Source: G11 sp947167445 (lineage in GTDB: Bacteria > Bacillota > Clostridia > Lachnospirales > Lachnospiraceae). Taken from it: DNA of 64,000 bases. Shown here one piece after another: positions 1 through 7,493 of this stretch. The stretch spans positions 1 to 64,000 of the forward strand of contig CAMVID010000006.1 of assembly GCA_947167445.1 (NCBI GenBank), read 5' to 3'. Every line of letters begins with the position of its first letter. The stretch's first letter is position 1. The position numbers and the translations under genes are program-made. The notes under the pieces were generated by a model. That model did no database searches, was not told where the DNA came from, and worked only from the letters and a program-made list of their open reading frames with translations.

Positions 1-49
1 AAGGTTTATGATTGCATTCACTTTTTCTAACTTGCAATTACTTTTTCAC

Positions 50-232
50 TCAAAGCCCGTTTTTTCGAGAATTAGCATCCTCAATAATTTTCGATGCCTC
101 AATAAGCGCAGTTCTCCGGATAAATTCGCTATATGAAGAATAGGCCTCTAAACGTGCAGCCTGCTTTAACTTTTCTAGTTCTTCCTCGCTAACTCGAATG
201 CTCATAGAATATGTCTTATTTTCTTTATCCAT
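50..232 (-). CDS. Ribbon-helix-helix small DNA-binding protein
   Basis: A protein of about 60 residues with the RHH pattern: a short beta-strand (SMSIRVSEEE) followed by two amphipathic helices ending in SEFIRRTALIEAS. Such proteins act as relaxosome accessory factors (MobC-like) or as antitoxin/repressor subunits. The start is placed at the internal ATG (MDKENK) because CGGAGG lies 9 bases upstream; the frame stays open 69 bases further, without a ribosome binding site. It sits next to other mobile-element-like genes, so a plasmid or conjugative-element origin is plausible. The exact role is unknown. Confidence 0.65.
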   Translation of the reverse strand: MDKENKTYSMSIRVSEEELEKLKQAARLEAYSSYSEFIRRTALIEASKIIEDANSRKNGL

Positions 233-287
233 ACATAGAATCCTCCGTTTATAATTATAATCATCGTGTGGAACATTTGCAATACAA

Positions 288-569
288 TTATCCACAACCA
301 TTTATCTTTTTCATTGCCTGTCTGGCCTGCTCTCTTTTAGCCTCGGATATCCTTCTCGGCTTACGGTAAGTAACGGCAGTCTTAGGCATTACATAGTTCT
401 TATCGATATCTGTTTCACCTACACACTTGAAGGTGTCGGGGTACTCGGTAACTAACGAATCAAGTTGTCCTATTATAGCAGGATTACGGGTATATAACTC
501 TGCTGTCTTGTCGTCAGCATTAAAGTTGATTATGGTCTCCTGCTCATAACGAGTCAGTTTTATTGCCAT
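288..569 (-). CDS. Small conserved protein of clostridial mobile elements, function unknown
   Basis: 93 residues starting MAIKLTRYEQETIINFN, with AGAAAGGAG 6 bases upstream of the ATG. The N-terminal half resembles small proteins I associate with integrative elements of Clostridiales (pattern KLTRYEQET, then an aromatic/TAxLYTR segment, then YPDTFK and TYRKPRRIS). The C-terminus is basic (RRISEAKREQARQAMKK) and could bind nucleic acid. No catalytic motif is visible. It lies just upstream of the RHH gene in the same direction, 56 bases apart, and the two are probably co-transcribed. The family recognition is from memory. Confidence 0.6.
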   Translation of the reverse strand: MAIKLTRYEQETIINFNADDKTAELYTRNPAIIGQLDSLVTEYPDTFKCVGETDIDKNYVMPKTAVTYRKPRRISEAKREQARQAMKKINGCG

Positions 570-905
570 TGTTTGGCTCCTTTCTCGCGCACGCGCGCGT
601 ATTACCGTCTCCCGTCGGGGAACACCTTCGTGTGTTCCCCTAAGAGGGAGACGGAACGAAACGAAGAGGATAGGATACGATGGATAGGAAAAAGATGATG
701 AGGTATATCTTTCTTTTATCTTTTCTTTGGTTCTTTCTTTTCGTTTTTCTTTCTAGGGGAAGAAGGAAAAGGGAAGGCAGGAAGGGAAGAAACGGGGAAG
801 AGAAACAATCCGCATACTCGAAAAGGCACCCGCTGAGATCTGTATCTGTTCCGATCTCTTTGGATGTTTTTTACACTGAGTTCATACACTAATTATCGTA
901 CGGAC
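570..905. other. Gene-poor stretch with Z-DNA-like run, nested hairpin and purine/pyrimidine tracts
   Basis: There is no convincing gene here. Positions 586-600 are an alternating purine-pyrimidine run of CG and CA steps. Positions 605-654 form a nested hairpin (listed separately). From about 700 to 806 a long pyrimidine tract (mostly T and C) is followed directly by a long purine tract (G and A), which gives one open frame of low-complexity residues that I do not accept as a gene. Confidence 0.5.
605..654. repeat. Strong nested hairpin
   Basis: The outer arms CCGTCTCCC (605-613) and GGGAGACGG (646-654) pair perfectly. The inner arms GGGGAACAC (617-625) and GTGTTCCCC (632-640) also pair perfectly around CTTCGT-type loop bases. 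Eighteen base pairs in 50 nt is far stronger than the terminators elsewhere in the window and lacks a clean T-run. It lies upstream of the 93-residue gene and near mobile-type genes. It could be a transfer or replication origin hairpin, or a structured leader. Confidence 0.6.
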
Positions 906-1190
906 TTATGCTCTCGGTCTGCTTGCCGAGACTAATATAGGTTCTGCATCTTCGGTTCCGTTCTTTGCGGTAATTGTCGTTGTTCCGGCAATATGATAAA
1001 TCCCCGCTTGTATATCCTCCCAACGTCTGGTCTTGCGCCTATCCTCACGCTGCTGTGCCCTGCGTCTTGCCACCTGCTTATTGTAGTTTGCATCTCTGCC
1101 CTCGGCTTTGCGTGTGAGATGCTGCTGATGGCGTTTGTCCTTCAATGCCTCTTTTCTCAGTATTAGGCTGCCGGAATCAGCTGTGCCCTT
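906..1190 (-). pseudogene. Truncated basic protein, N-terminus lost at a repeat boundary
   Basis: An open frame of about 95 codons with no ATG start. The first possible start is a TTG at 1145 with no good ribosome binding site, and the frame continues upstream to a stop around 1191, exactly where the multi-hairpin repeat begins. The product is rich in Lys, Arg and Gln (LTRKAEGRDANYNKQVARR) with a C-terminal stretch IYHIAGTTTITAKNG. I do not recognise the family. The missing start and the repeat junction suggest a gene broken by repeat insertion or rearrangement. It could instead be a real TTG-initiated small protein. Confidence 0.35.
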
Positions 1191-1425
1191 TTAGGTTGTA
1201 CAAGAAACCTCTTATAATTTATAACTCCTGTGACTAAGAACTGTTTTCTATTTATCTAGGTCACACTTTTGGGGGCTTTTTTAGCACTTAACCCTAAAAT
1301 TTCCCCGAATAATCTATATTTTTGTGCCTAAGTCATAGCCTTGAAGCGGTTTAGTCACAGAATCCGTCTATTTTCTATGACTTGATTAAAAGAATTCAAT
1401 ACTCTTAGTCACAACTTCTCGAATA
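1185..1425. repeat. Multi-hairpin intergenic repeat, copy A
   Basis: This noncoding stretch is built from inverted units of the type TTGTGnCTAA and TTAGnCACAA: near 1229 (TGTGACTAA), 1256 (CTAGGTCACA), 1322 (TTGTGCCTAA), 1351 (TTAGTCACA) and 1405 (TTAGTCACAA). The first 100 bases align with 41795-41900: a TTTAGGT start, then ACCTCTTATAA, GTGAC, TATCTnGGTCACA and a T-rich tail in the same order. The two copies are diverged, so this is an old repeat family rather than a recent duplication. No ORF lies inside. Confidence 0.6.
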
Positions 1426-1427
1426 CA

Positions 1428-1464
1428 ATAGAAAAGCCAGGGATTTTTTCCCTGACTTTTCTAT
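1428..1464 (-). terminator. Hairpin downstream of the lipid kinase gene
   Basis: A 16-bp stem (ATAGAAAAGCCAGGGA against TCCCTGACTTTTCTAT, one mismatch that can wobble) with a 5-nt T loop. It lies 46 bases past the stop of the minus-strand kinase gene and is probably its terminator, although the trailing T-run is short. Confidence 0.5.
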
Positions 1465-1510
1465 ACTCTGAGAATCCCAATACTGAGTTATCAGGACCCG
1501 CCATGTTGAT

Positions 1511-2404
1511 TTATCCCGGAACGGCAAAGTTAATTGCTTTCTCCGCCACTTCCAATGTGAAATTGTCCTGGTAGATTATCTCTCCGTCAAGTGAATAGGC
1601 AAATCCGGGTTCACCCTTTACCTCCACTTTCTTGGCACGACGGTAAACAATTATGTCCTTCATCTTCTCGTCATCCAGGTGCTTGCCTTCTGTGTAGGGT
1701 CCAAGAATCCGCACAAATCGAAGTCTTGAAATAGGCTTAATGAGACACACCTCAAGCCATCCGTCATCCACTTCTGCTCTTGGAGCGCACTTAAATGAGC
1801 CGCCCACATACTGGCCGTTTGCCACTGTGCAAAGAAGGGCTTTGCCTTCCGGATTAATAACTTCCCCGTCGGCAACAACCGTAACCTTATTCTTCATGCT
1901 CTTAATAAGTGCTGTTATTATTCCCTTGGTGTAGGCATTCTTGTTTCCGTGGCCGGTTTTCTCTCTTTCCTTGTTGATTGTTATGGCAACTGTGGTGTCA
2001 AAACCGAAGTTTGTTACATTGTTGCTGTATCTGTCCCCAACCTTAATTAAATCGATGGGTTTTGCGGGAGCTTCCATAATGGCTTCGATGTCCTTAAACT
2101 TATCTGCCCCGAATACCTTCACAAAGTCATTTCCGCTTCCGCAGGGATAGCAGCTTACGGATGTATTGGGTTTCCCCACCGCTCCGTTAAATACCTCGTT
2201 GATGGTTCCGTCGCCTCCGCAGGCTATGAACCTTGTCTCTTCGTCGGTTGGGTATTCCCTCACAAACTTTGTGGCATCCTCCGGTGCCTTTGTAAGATAG
2301 ATTTCGCACTCATCAGTGTGTTTGGAGCTGTTTACCGCCTCCCTGATAAGAGCCTCACTGTCCCCCGATCCCGCAAAGGGATTGACAATAAACACGTACC
2401 TCAT
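1511..2404 (-). CDS. Diacylglycerol kinase family lipid kinase
   Basis: 297 residues, the usual length for DagK/YegS-type lipid kinases. These proteins phosphorylate diacylglycerol or a related lipid at the cytoplasmic face of the membrane. The nucleotide-binding motif GGDGTINEV is at residues 63-71, preceded by the N-terminal NPFAGSG loop (8-14) and followed by the CGSGNDF motif near residue 87-93. A C-terminal beta-sandwich containing the YSLDGE segment near 266-271 is typical. The start ATG has GGGAGG nearby. In Firmicutes the likely role is recycling of diacylglycerol produced by lipoteichoic acid synthesis. The YhhN gene lies 33 bases upstream in the same direction. Confidence 0.88.
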   Translation of the reverse strand: MRYVFIVNPFAGSGDSEALIREAVNSSKHTDECEIYLTKAPEDATKFVREYPTDEETRFIACGGDGTINEVFNGAVGKPNTSVSCYPCGSGNDFVKVFGADKFKDIEAIMEAPAKPIDLIKVGDRYSNNVTNFGFDTTVAITINKEREKTGHGNKNAYTKGIITALIKSMKNKVTVVADGEVINPEGKALLCTVANGQYVGGSFKCAPRAEVDDGWLEVCLIKPISRLRFVRILGPYTEGKHLDDEKMKDIIVYRRAKKVEVKGEPGFAYSLDGEIIYQDNFTLEVAEKAINFAVPG

Positions 2405-2437
2405 AGCATAACCTCCCTTTCTTAATATGTAGTTTGA

Positions 2438-3097
2438 CTATATCCCCAACATTAAAACTCCTTGCGTAATCAAAAACTCGCCCAATATATATGTAAGCAT
2501 TACAGTGAAATGCCTTTTAAACACAATGTCCGGATCCTTGTAGTATCTGACCAGATAAAGTGTACAATCCGAAATGAAGAAAAGAATGGCGCCTATATAT
2601 GCAACCACCGCTCCCGCTGTGGGATTGGAGAAAAGCTGCTTAAGAGCAAATATGTTCATAGTTGCGTTTGCAAACAGGTAGAAACACATGGGCGGCACCA
2701 TGGCTCTCGGTGTAGTGGGATAAAGATTCTTGATGATAATGATTACCACCGTATAGTAGACCACGGTCACCGGCGCCATTACATAGAGGTTTACCTTGGC
2801 AAAATCAATGTTTCTCATATATACCCCGATAAACAGGATATGGCAGAACAAAAAGCTTATTCCTCCCGCAAGAAACCACTTGTTTCCCTTAGGGATTAAA
2901 AGCACATCTCCAAGCCAGCTGGTTATCAGCGCTCCCAGCAAAACCCAGTAGGGAGTATCTGTGCTGAACACGTAGTAAAGTATTATAAACAGCAAAAGAA
3001 AGGGTTTGGTAAAACCCCTTCTCTTATTATCATGCCAACTGTCATAAAGGTGTATTGCACTTGCAATGATTAATAGCACCAAAAACAGATAATTCAT
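2438..3097 (-). CDS. YhhN/TMEM86 family membrane protein (lysoplasmalogenase-like)
   Basis: 219 residues with about seven or eight hydrophobic helices and the conserved acidic residues of the YhhN family: SWLGDVLL near residues 60-67 and FFISDCTLY near 173-181. Characterised members hydrolyse the vinyl-ether bond of lysoplasmalogens. Plasmalogens are common in anaerobic clostridia, so the function fits, but substrate cannot be read from sequence. It lies between the DnaJ cluster (24 bases upstream) and the lipid kinase (33 bases downstream), which makes a lipid-related gene pair. Confidence 0.75.
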   Translation of the reverse strand: MNYLFLVLLIIASAIHLYDSWHDNKRRGFTKPFLLLFIILYYVFSTDTPYWVLLGALITSWLGDVLLIPKGNKWFLAGGISFLFCHILFIGVYMRNIDFAKVNLYVMAPVTVVYYTVVIIIIKNLYPTTPRAMVPPMCFYLFANATMNIFALKQLFSNPTAGAVVAYIGAILFFISDCTLYLVRYYKDPDIVFKRHFTVMLTYILGEFLITQGVLMLGI

Positions 3098-3120
3098 TTA
3101 GTTTCCCCCATTATATGAGT

Positions 3121-3897
3121 CTAGTAGTAGTAAGGTCTTCCTCCGCAGCAAAGTCCTCCACCTCCACAGCAGAGATTGCAAATAATATTTGCTATGCATA
3201 ACTTAAGGCATATACTGCTTCCTCCGCTGACGGGAGAAGAGTATGCATAGCGCCTTGAACTGTACCAGTCGTCCCCTCTTTCAAACTGGTTAACAAGATT
3301 CCTGTAATCTGCGTTTGAAGGTTCCATAGCGGATGCCTTCCTCGCATGTTCCATGGCTGCAACCGAGTTCCCAAGTCCATAATGAGCCAGTGCTGAATAA
3401 TAGTACCATCTTGCATTTCTAAGGTTAGGCTCCATATCATCCAGGGTGGTTCTTGCTTCCTTGTAATAGCCGTTTCTTATGTAATTGCCGGCTGCACGAA
3501 TGTGGTTATCCTCCTCATAGCCTGTACCGTTACCGGCATAATTGGAACCAAAACCCCCAAAGGATCCGAAGCCAAAGTTCTTAAAGAACTCCTCAAAGTC
3601 TGCATCCCTGTAGCCATATCCGCCATAGTTGCCACTTCCTGAGCTTTGTCCTCCGCCACTGTATCCATATGAGGAACCGGGGCCGTAGGATGATGAGGAG
3701 TAACCGCCGGTTTTTTCCTGCATTACCTGCTTATATGCAGCCTGGACTTCCTTGAACTTCTCCTCTGCCGCTTCCTTATTGGGATTATTTATGTTTGCAT
3801 CGGGATGATATTTACGGCTTAACGCCTTATATGCTTTTTTAATCTCTTCTTCCGAAGCGCCTCTGGATACTCCCAGAACCTGATAGGGGTCACGCAT
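3121..3897 (-). CDS. J-domain protein with TPR-like segment and cysteine-rich tail
   Basis: 258 residues. The J domain covers residues 1-62 with the essential HPD at 31-33, so it should stimulate an Hsp70 partner. Residues about 65-120 are Gly/Ser/Tyr-rich linker, and about 133-205 look like a TPR pair (RTTLDDMEPN, then a WYYYSALAHYGLG helix). The last 30 residues are unusual: a hydrophobic Cys-rich tail with CLKLC and NLCCGGG, ending in PYYY, which may be membrane-associated or metal-binding. The zinc-finger and C-terminal domains of canonical DnaJ are absent, so this is a specialised co-chaperone. It overlaps the upstream DUF5685 gene by 8 bases, so translation is coupled. Confidence 0.85.
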   Translation of the reverse strand: MRDPYQVLGVSRGASEEEIKKAYKALSRKYHPDANINNPNKEAAEEKFKEVQAAYKQVMQEKTGGYSSSSYGPGSSYGYSGGGQSSGSGNYGGYGYRDADFEEFFKNFGFGSFGGFGSNYAGNGTGYEEDNHIRAAGNYIRNGYYKEARTTLDDMEPNLRNARWYYYSALAHYGLGNSVAAMEHARKASAMEPSNADYRNLVNQFERGDDWYSSRRYAYSSPVSGGSSICLKLCIANIICNLCCGGGGLCCGGRPYYY

Positions 3898-4732
3898 GAT
3901 TTTCCTCTTCTTTGTTTCTCTTATTCCTTACAAGCTCGTATCTGCTCCAGACGCCGGAATAAAGAATATTTCTCAAAATATCGATGTCATTAATTATGGG
4001 CAGAAGCTCAAAAGCTCTGCAGCACTCCGACATCATCTTGGTAAGGACCTTCTGAATGTCCTCGTCGAACTCAGGATTCCCGTAGTCGTCAATGAACGGG
4101 TTATACCTGTTCTTTTTGATGTCATCCTCTATGTCTTCATAGGCATCCATTATGTAGATGAACCTTCCCAGGTTATTGCCTATTGTATACAATTCGTCAG
4201 CCCACTCATCATCTCTATAGGAAAAAATTGTTCCGAGAATTTCTCCAAAAAGCGCAGACATCTCATCTACGTCTCTGACTTTCTGCTTCTCTTTTTCGGA
4301 TATTTTATCCAATGTTCTTCTGATAAGGTCGGCTTTCTCCGGGTATTTATTTCGTATTTTGTAAACTGCTCCGCAAAGCATATCCGAAAGAAGTTTTCTG
4401 TCTGCTTTCCTGTCATCATTCCAGTCATCAAGGCATTTATAGTATGTGAGGAGTATATTCATATCTGCTGCATACTCCGTAAACTCGGTCCTGATCGTGG
4501 GATGCTTCTCAAAGGGATGAACAATACATTTCGTCGTTCCCCTGGTAAGCTCGGGTTCGTACAGATCTGAAAGCAGCATTGCAAGGAAAGTCATGTCATA
4601 GGAAAGGGTCATCTGCCCTTTGATACCGTACTTTTCTTTTAATACTCTGCACAGTCCGCAGTAATATCCCTGATATACGTCAAACTCCTTGAATTTGAGT
4701 TCTCCTTTGTTTATTATTATATATCCGAACAC
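3890..4732 (-). CDS. DUF5685 family protein
   Basis: 280 mostly helical residues. It shows two acidic clusters, LDDWNDD (residues 101-107) and MDAYEDIEDD (195-204), the second within GNNLGRFIYIMDAYE. It also has an N-terminal YCGLC pair (25-28) and a further Cys at 69. I recognise it as the DUF5685 family, of unknown function, often seen beside a J-domain protein. The spacing of the acidic clusters recalls the aspartate-rich motifs of squalene/phytoene synthases; this is my inference, not established. It overlaps the J-domain gene by 8 bases and follows the zinc-ribbon gene by 16 bases. Confidence 0.72.
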   Translation of the reverse strand: MFGYIIINKGELKFKEFDVYQGYYCGLCRVLKEKYGIKGQMTLSYDMTFLAMLLSDLYEPELTRGTTKCIVHPFEKHPTIRTEFTEYAADMNILLTYYKCLDDWNDDRKADRKLLSDMLCGAVYKIRNKYPEKADLIRRTLDKISEKEKQKVRDVDEMSALFGEILGTIFSYRDDEWADELYTIGNNLGRFIYIMDAYEDIEDDIKKNRYNPFIDDYGNPEFDEDIQKVLTKMMSECCRAFELLPIINDIDILRNILYSGVWSRYELVRNKRNKEEENHA

Positions 4733-4748
4733 TTTAATCCTCCCGCGT

Positions 4749-5147
4749 TCAGCTGTTCTTTATGAATGTGGTACTACACTTGGGACATCTTATCTCAATC
4801 TTGCCCCTGCCTCTGGGAACTCTTATTTTCCGATTGCATCCCGGGCATCTGTATATATGGTGAGTTCTTCTTTGCTTTAGTTCACCCACAAGCTTATTAA
4901 ACTTTGTTCTGACAGCATAGGAGTGTTTAAGGTAGAAGTTATTTTCCTGCTGTCTCTTATATATATTCCTTGAGAAAATCCTGAAATAGCTGTATACGAT
5001 AATGACCGGAACCAGTAAATGTACGTAGGGAACACGGAATATTGAAATAACTATCAGAAACATGGACAAACCAAAAAGAAACTGTCCAAACTGATCCATT
5101 CCGTATCTTCCGATCATAAATCTTGCAAATCTCTGTCTGAAACTCAT
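4749..5147 (-). CDS. Membrane protein with C-terminal zinc ribbon
   Basis: 132 residues from the ATG at 5147, which has AGAGGTGA 5 bases upstream. A GTG three codons earlier lacks spacing for a ribosome binding site. Two hydrophobic segments (FLFGLSMFLIVISIF and LLVPVIIVYSYF) form a hairpin in the membrane. The cytoplasmic C-terminus carries a zinc ribbon with CPGC and CPKC pairs near residues 102-105 and 121-124, separated by basic residues. The function is unknown. It is the first gene of a three-gene set with DUF5685 and the J-domain protein. Confidence 0.7.
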   Translation of the reverse strand: MSFRQRFARFMIGRYGMDQFGQFLFGLSMFLIVISIFRVPYVHLLVPVIIVYSYFRIFSRNIYKRQQENNFYLKHSYAVRTKFNKLVGELKQRRTHHIYRCPGCNRKIRVPRGRGKIEIRCPKCSTTFIKNS

Positions 5148-5214
5148 AACCTTCACCTCTTAAAGAACTCTTTGTCTTTAATCGTAAGGGCTTTTGCACT
5201 CAAATTCAATAAAA

Positions 5215-5250
5215 GGAGTTTAAAAAGATTATTAAATCTTTCTAAACTCC
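5215..5250 (-). terminator. Terminator of the GH13 gene
   Basis: The arms GGAGTTTAGAAAGATT and AATCTTTTTAAACTCC (minus-strand sense) form a 16-bp stem with one wobble, followed by TTTTATT. It lies just after the stop codon of the GH13 gene. Confidence 0.75.
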
Positions 5251-5255
5251 CTCGC

Positions 5256-7358
5256 TTATTCGGCATATCTTAATATCATTGCTCCGGTTCTGGGGAGTGT
5301 GACATTGATATTTCCATTGGTCACTATAACCTTCTCGTGGCTGTCGCTATAGGTATATGCGTCGGAATAAAGAAGTCTTGTAACCTCAGCTTCCTTAGGT
5401 ATTCCAAGTACCCATACCGTAACCAGCCTCTCCAGGTCCTCATTACCGTTGTTAATGAGAACTATGGTTTTGCCCAGGTTATCGAATCTACCGTAGGCTA
5501 TAAAGTTCCTGTCTGTGTCAAGAAACTTCAGTGAGCCTGTCCTAAGCTCAGGGCAGTCCCTGTGTATCTTAATGGCTGCCTTATGAAACAGGAGCATTTC
5601 TATATCTTCTCTGCCCCAGGGATAGGTTCTTCTGTTGTCGGGATCCGTAAAACCGCATAGCCCCGCTTCATCACCATAGTAAAGGGTGGGAGCTCCTGTC
5701 CATGTCATCTGCATAATGACCGCTTCCCTCATAACAGCCTTATTGATTCCCTCTTCTGCTGCCTTCGCACCCTTGTCCTGCACACGTCCCACCACATGGT
5801 TGGTTCTTGTTAAGAATCTTGAGTGATCGTGGTTCGAAAGCTGGTTCATCGCTACCATAATGGAGGGCATCGCCAGCCCTCTGAGATGGTCCTGCATGCT
5901 GGCCCAGAAGTGACTTTGATTGCCTAAAAGGTCCCCTCTGAAGTCGTCGGAGTGTTTCTCCATGCCTGTAAGGAACCAGGTGACAGGCTCCATGAACGCA
6001 TCGTAGTTCATTATGCTGTCCCACTCGTTACCCTGAAGCCAAGGTCTTGTGTCACCGTAATGCTCCGCCAGGATTATTGCATCGGGATTGGCTTCCTTAA
6101 CTGCCTTTCTGAAATCCTGCCAGAAGCTGTGATTATATTCGGGAGAATGTCCCAGATCCGCAGCCACATCAAGTCTCCAGCCATCGGCATTGTAAGGGGC
6201 TGAAACCCATTTCTTTGCAATCCTTAAGATATAATCTTTAAGGCTTTGGGAGCCTTCATAGTTAAGTTTAGGCAAGGTGTCATGTCCCCACCAGCCTTCA
6301 TAGAATCTGTTGTAAGGCCATGCACCCTGGGAATTAAAGTCGAAGAAGCTTCTGTAAGGGCTGTCCGCAGTTATATAAGCACCCTTTTCAAAACCATCGG
6401 CATTCTCATATATTCTCTCTCTGTCCATCCACTTGTTAAAAGATCCGCAGTGATTGAACACCCCGTCAAGAATAACTCTTATGCCTCTCTTATGTGCTTC
6501 GGCCACAAACTCGGCAAAGAAAGCGTCTGAAGCATCAAGGTTGGCTTTGCTTGTCAGCCTGTTTATGTATTTGGTGGCGTGGATATTCTCCTTGTCACCA
6601 TCCTTCAAAAGTTCTCCCTTATCATCCACTATTCGTCCGAAATGAGGATCGATATGGTCGTAGTCCTGAATATCATACTTGTGGTTTGAGGGTGATACGA
6701 ACAAAGGGTTAAAGTAAATAACTTCTACTCCAAGATCCTTTAGATAATCCAGTTTATCCATAACGCCCTGAAGGTCGCCGCCATAGAATCTGTGGATATC
6801 CATGTTAGCAGGGTTGGAGTACCAATCCGTAACTCTTTCTGAGTAGTTCCCCACATAATAGTACTCATTGGTAAGAACGTCATTTCCGGGATCTCCGTTA
6901 CGGAATCTGTCCGTGTAAATCTGGTACATTACGGCACCCTTGGCCCAATCGGGGGTTGAGAATCCGGGAATTACCACAAAGTCATAATCAAAGCTTTCCT
7001 TGTTTACCACACCCCTCATATCAAAATAGACTACCTGCTTCCCGCTTTTAATGCTGAAGTGATAGCTTATCTTGCAGTTATCCAGCTGGGTTTCGTGATA
7101 ATAGTAGTCAAAAAGCTCGTCACAGCTCTCCCATAACATCGGAACCCGTTCACCGCCAAGAGCAATATACACTGAGTCAACATTATCCTTGGCTGTTCTG
7201 AATCTTATGGTAATTCTGTCATAAGCCGTAGGTTCAAAGGGTATAACAAAATTCTCCGTCGTATCGGAGAACAACGCTTTTTTCTTTATCAAAGGACGAA
7301 TGGAATTAACATAGTTCAGACTCCACATTGTCCCACTCATTTCCTGGGATCCAAACAT
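5256..7358 (-). CDS. GH13 cyclomaltodextrinase/neopullulanase-type amylase
   Basis: 700 residues without a signal peptide, so the enzyme is cytoplasmic. An N-terminal beta-sandwich of about 130 residues resembles CBM34. The barrel carries all GH13 regions: DGVFNH (298-303), GWRLDVAAD with nucleophile Asp397, ILAEHYG with acid Glu432, and LSNHD with Asp511. The MYQIYTDRF entry (144-152) and FYGGDLQGV (191-199) are typical of the cyclomaltodextrinase/neopullulanase/maltogenic amylase group. It hydrolyses imported maltodextrins or cyclodextrins. The gene stands alone with its own terminator, with the sugar ABC locus upstream. A start at the first ATG fits AAAGGA about 10 bases before it. Confidence 0.9.
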   Translation of the reverse strand: MFGSQEMSGTMWSLNYVNSIRPLIKKKALFSDTTENFVIPFEPTAYDRITIRFRTAKDNVDSVYIALGGERVPMLWESCDELFDYYYHETQLDNCKISYHFSIKSGKQVVYFDMRGVVNKESFDYDFVVIPGFSTPDWAKGAVMYQIYTDRFRNGDPGNDVLTNEYYYVGNYSERVTDWYSNPANMDIHRFYGGDLQGVMDKLDYLKDLGVEVIYFNPLFVSPSNHKYDIQDYDHIDPHFGRIVDDKGELLKDGDKENIHATKYINRLTSKANLDASDAFFAEFVAEAHKRGIRVILDGVFNHCGSFNKWMDRERIYENADGFEKGAYITADSPYRSFFDFNSQGAWPYNRFYEGWWGHDTLPKLNYEGSQSLKDYILRIAKKWVSAPYNADGWRLDVAADLGHSPEYNHSFWQDFRKAVKEANPDAIILAEHYGDTRPWLQGNEWDSIMNYDAFMEPVTWFLTGMEKHSDDFRGDLLGNQSHFWASMQDHLRGLAMPSIMVAMNQLSNHDHSRFLTRTNHVVGRVQDKGAKAAEEGINKAVMREAVIMQMTWTGAPTLYYGDEAGLCGFTDPDNRRTYPWGREDIEMLLFHKAAIKIHRDCPELRTGSLKFLDTDRNFIAYGRFDNLGKTIVLINNGNEDLERLVTVWVLGIPKEAEVTRLLYSDAYTYSDSHEKVIVTNGNINVTLPRTGAMILRYAE

Positions 7359-7430
7359 AAAGAGATGTTCCTTTCTTTCACATTATTTTACCCCATGAAA
7401 CTTTCACATTCAATATCTCAGGTTACCCAA

Positions 7431-7466
7431 AAGGCAGGACAGGTTATAAGAAACCCATCCTGCCTT
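7431..7466 (-). terminator. Terminator of the sugar ABC operon
   Basis: A perfect 9-bp stem AAGGCAGGA/TCCTGCCTT (minus-strand sense) closes an 18-nt loop and is followed by TTTGGG. It lies 28 bases beyond the stop of the last permease gene. Confidence 0.7.
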
Positions 7467-7493
7467 CCGGTTCACATGCGATATATAGATGTA

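Noticed and set aside
680..892. 70-codon plus-strand frame with a hydrophobic N-terminus
   Set aside because: It arises from a pyrimidine tract followed by a purine tract. It has no good ribosome binding site and low-complexity residues.
3896..4570. 224-codon frame antisense to the DUF5685 gene
   Set aside because: No ribosome binding site and it lies fully within a gene that fits its neighbours in coding style.
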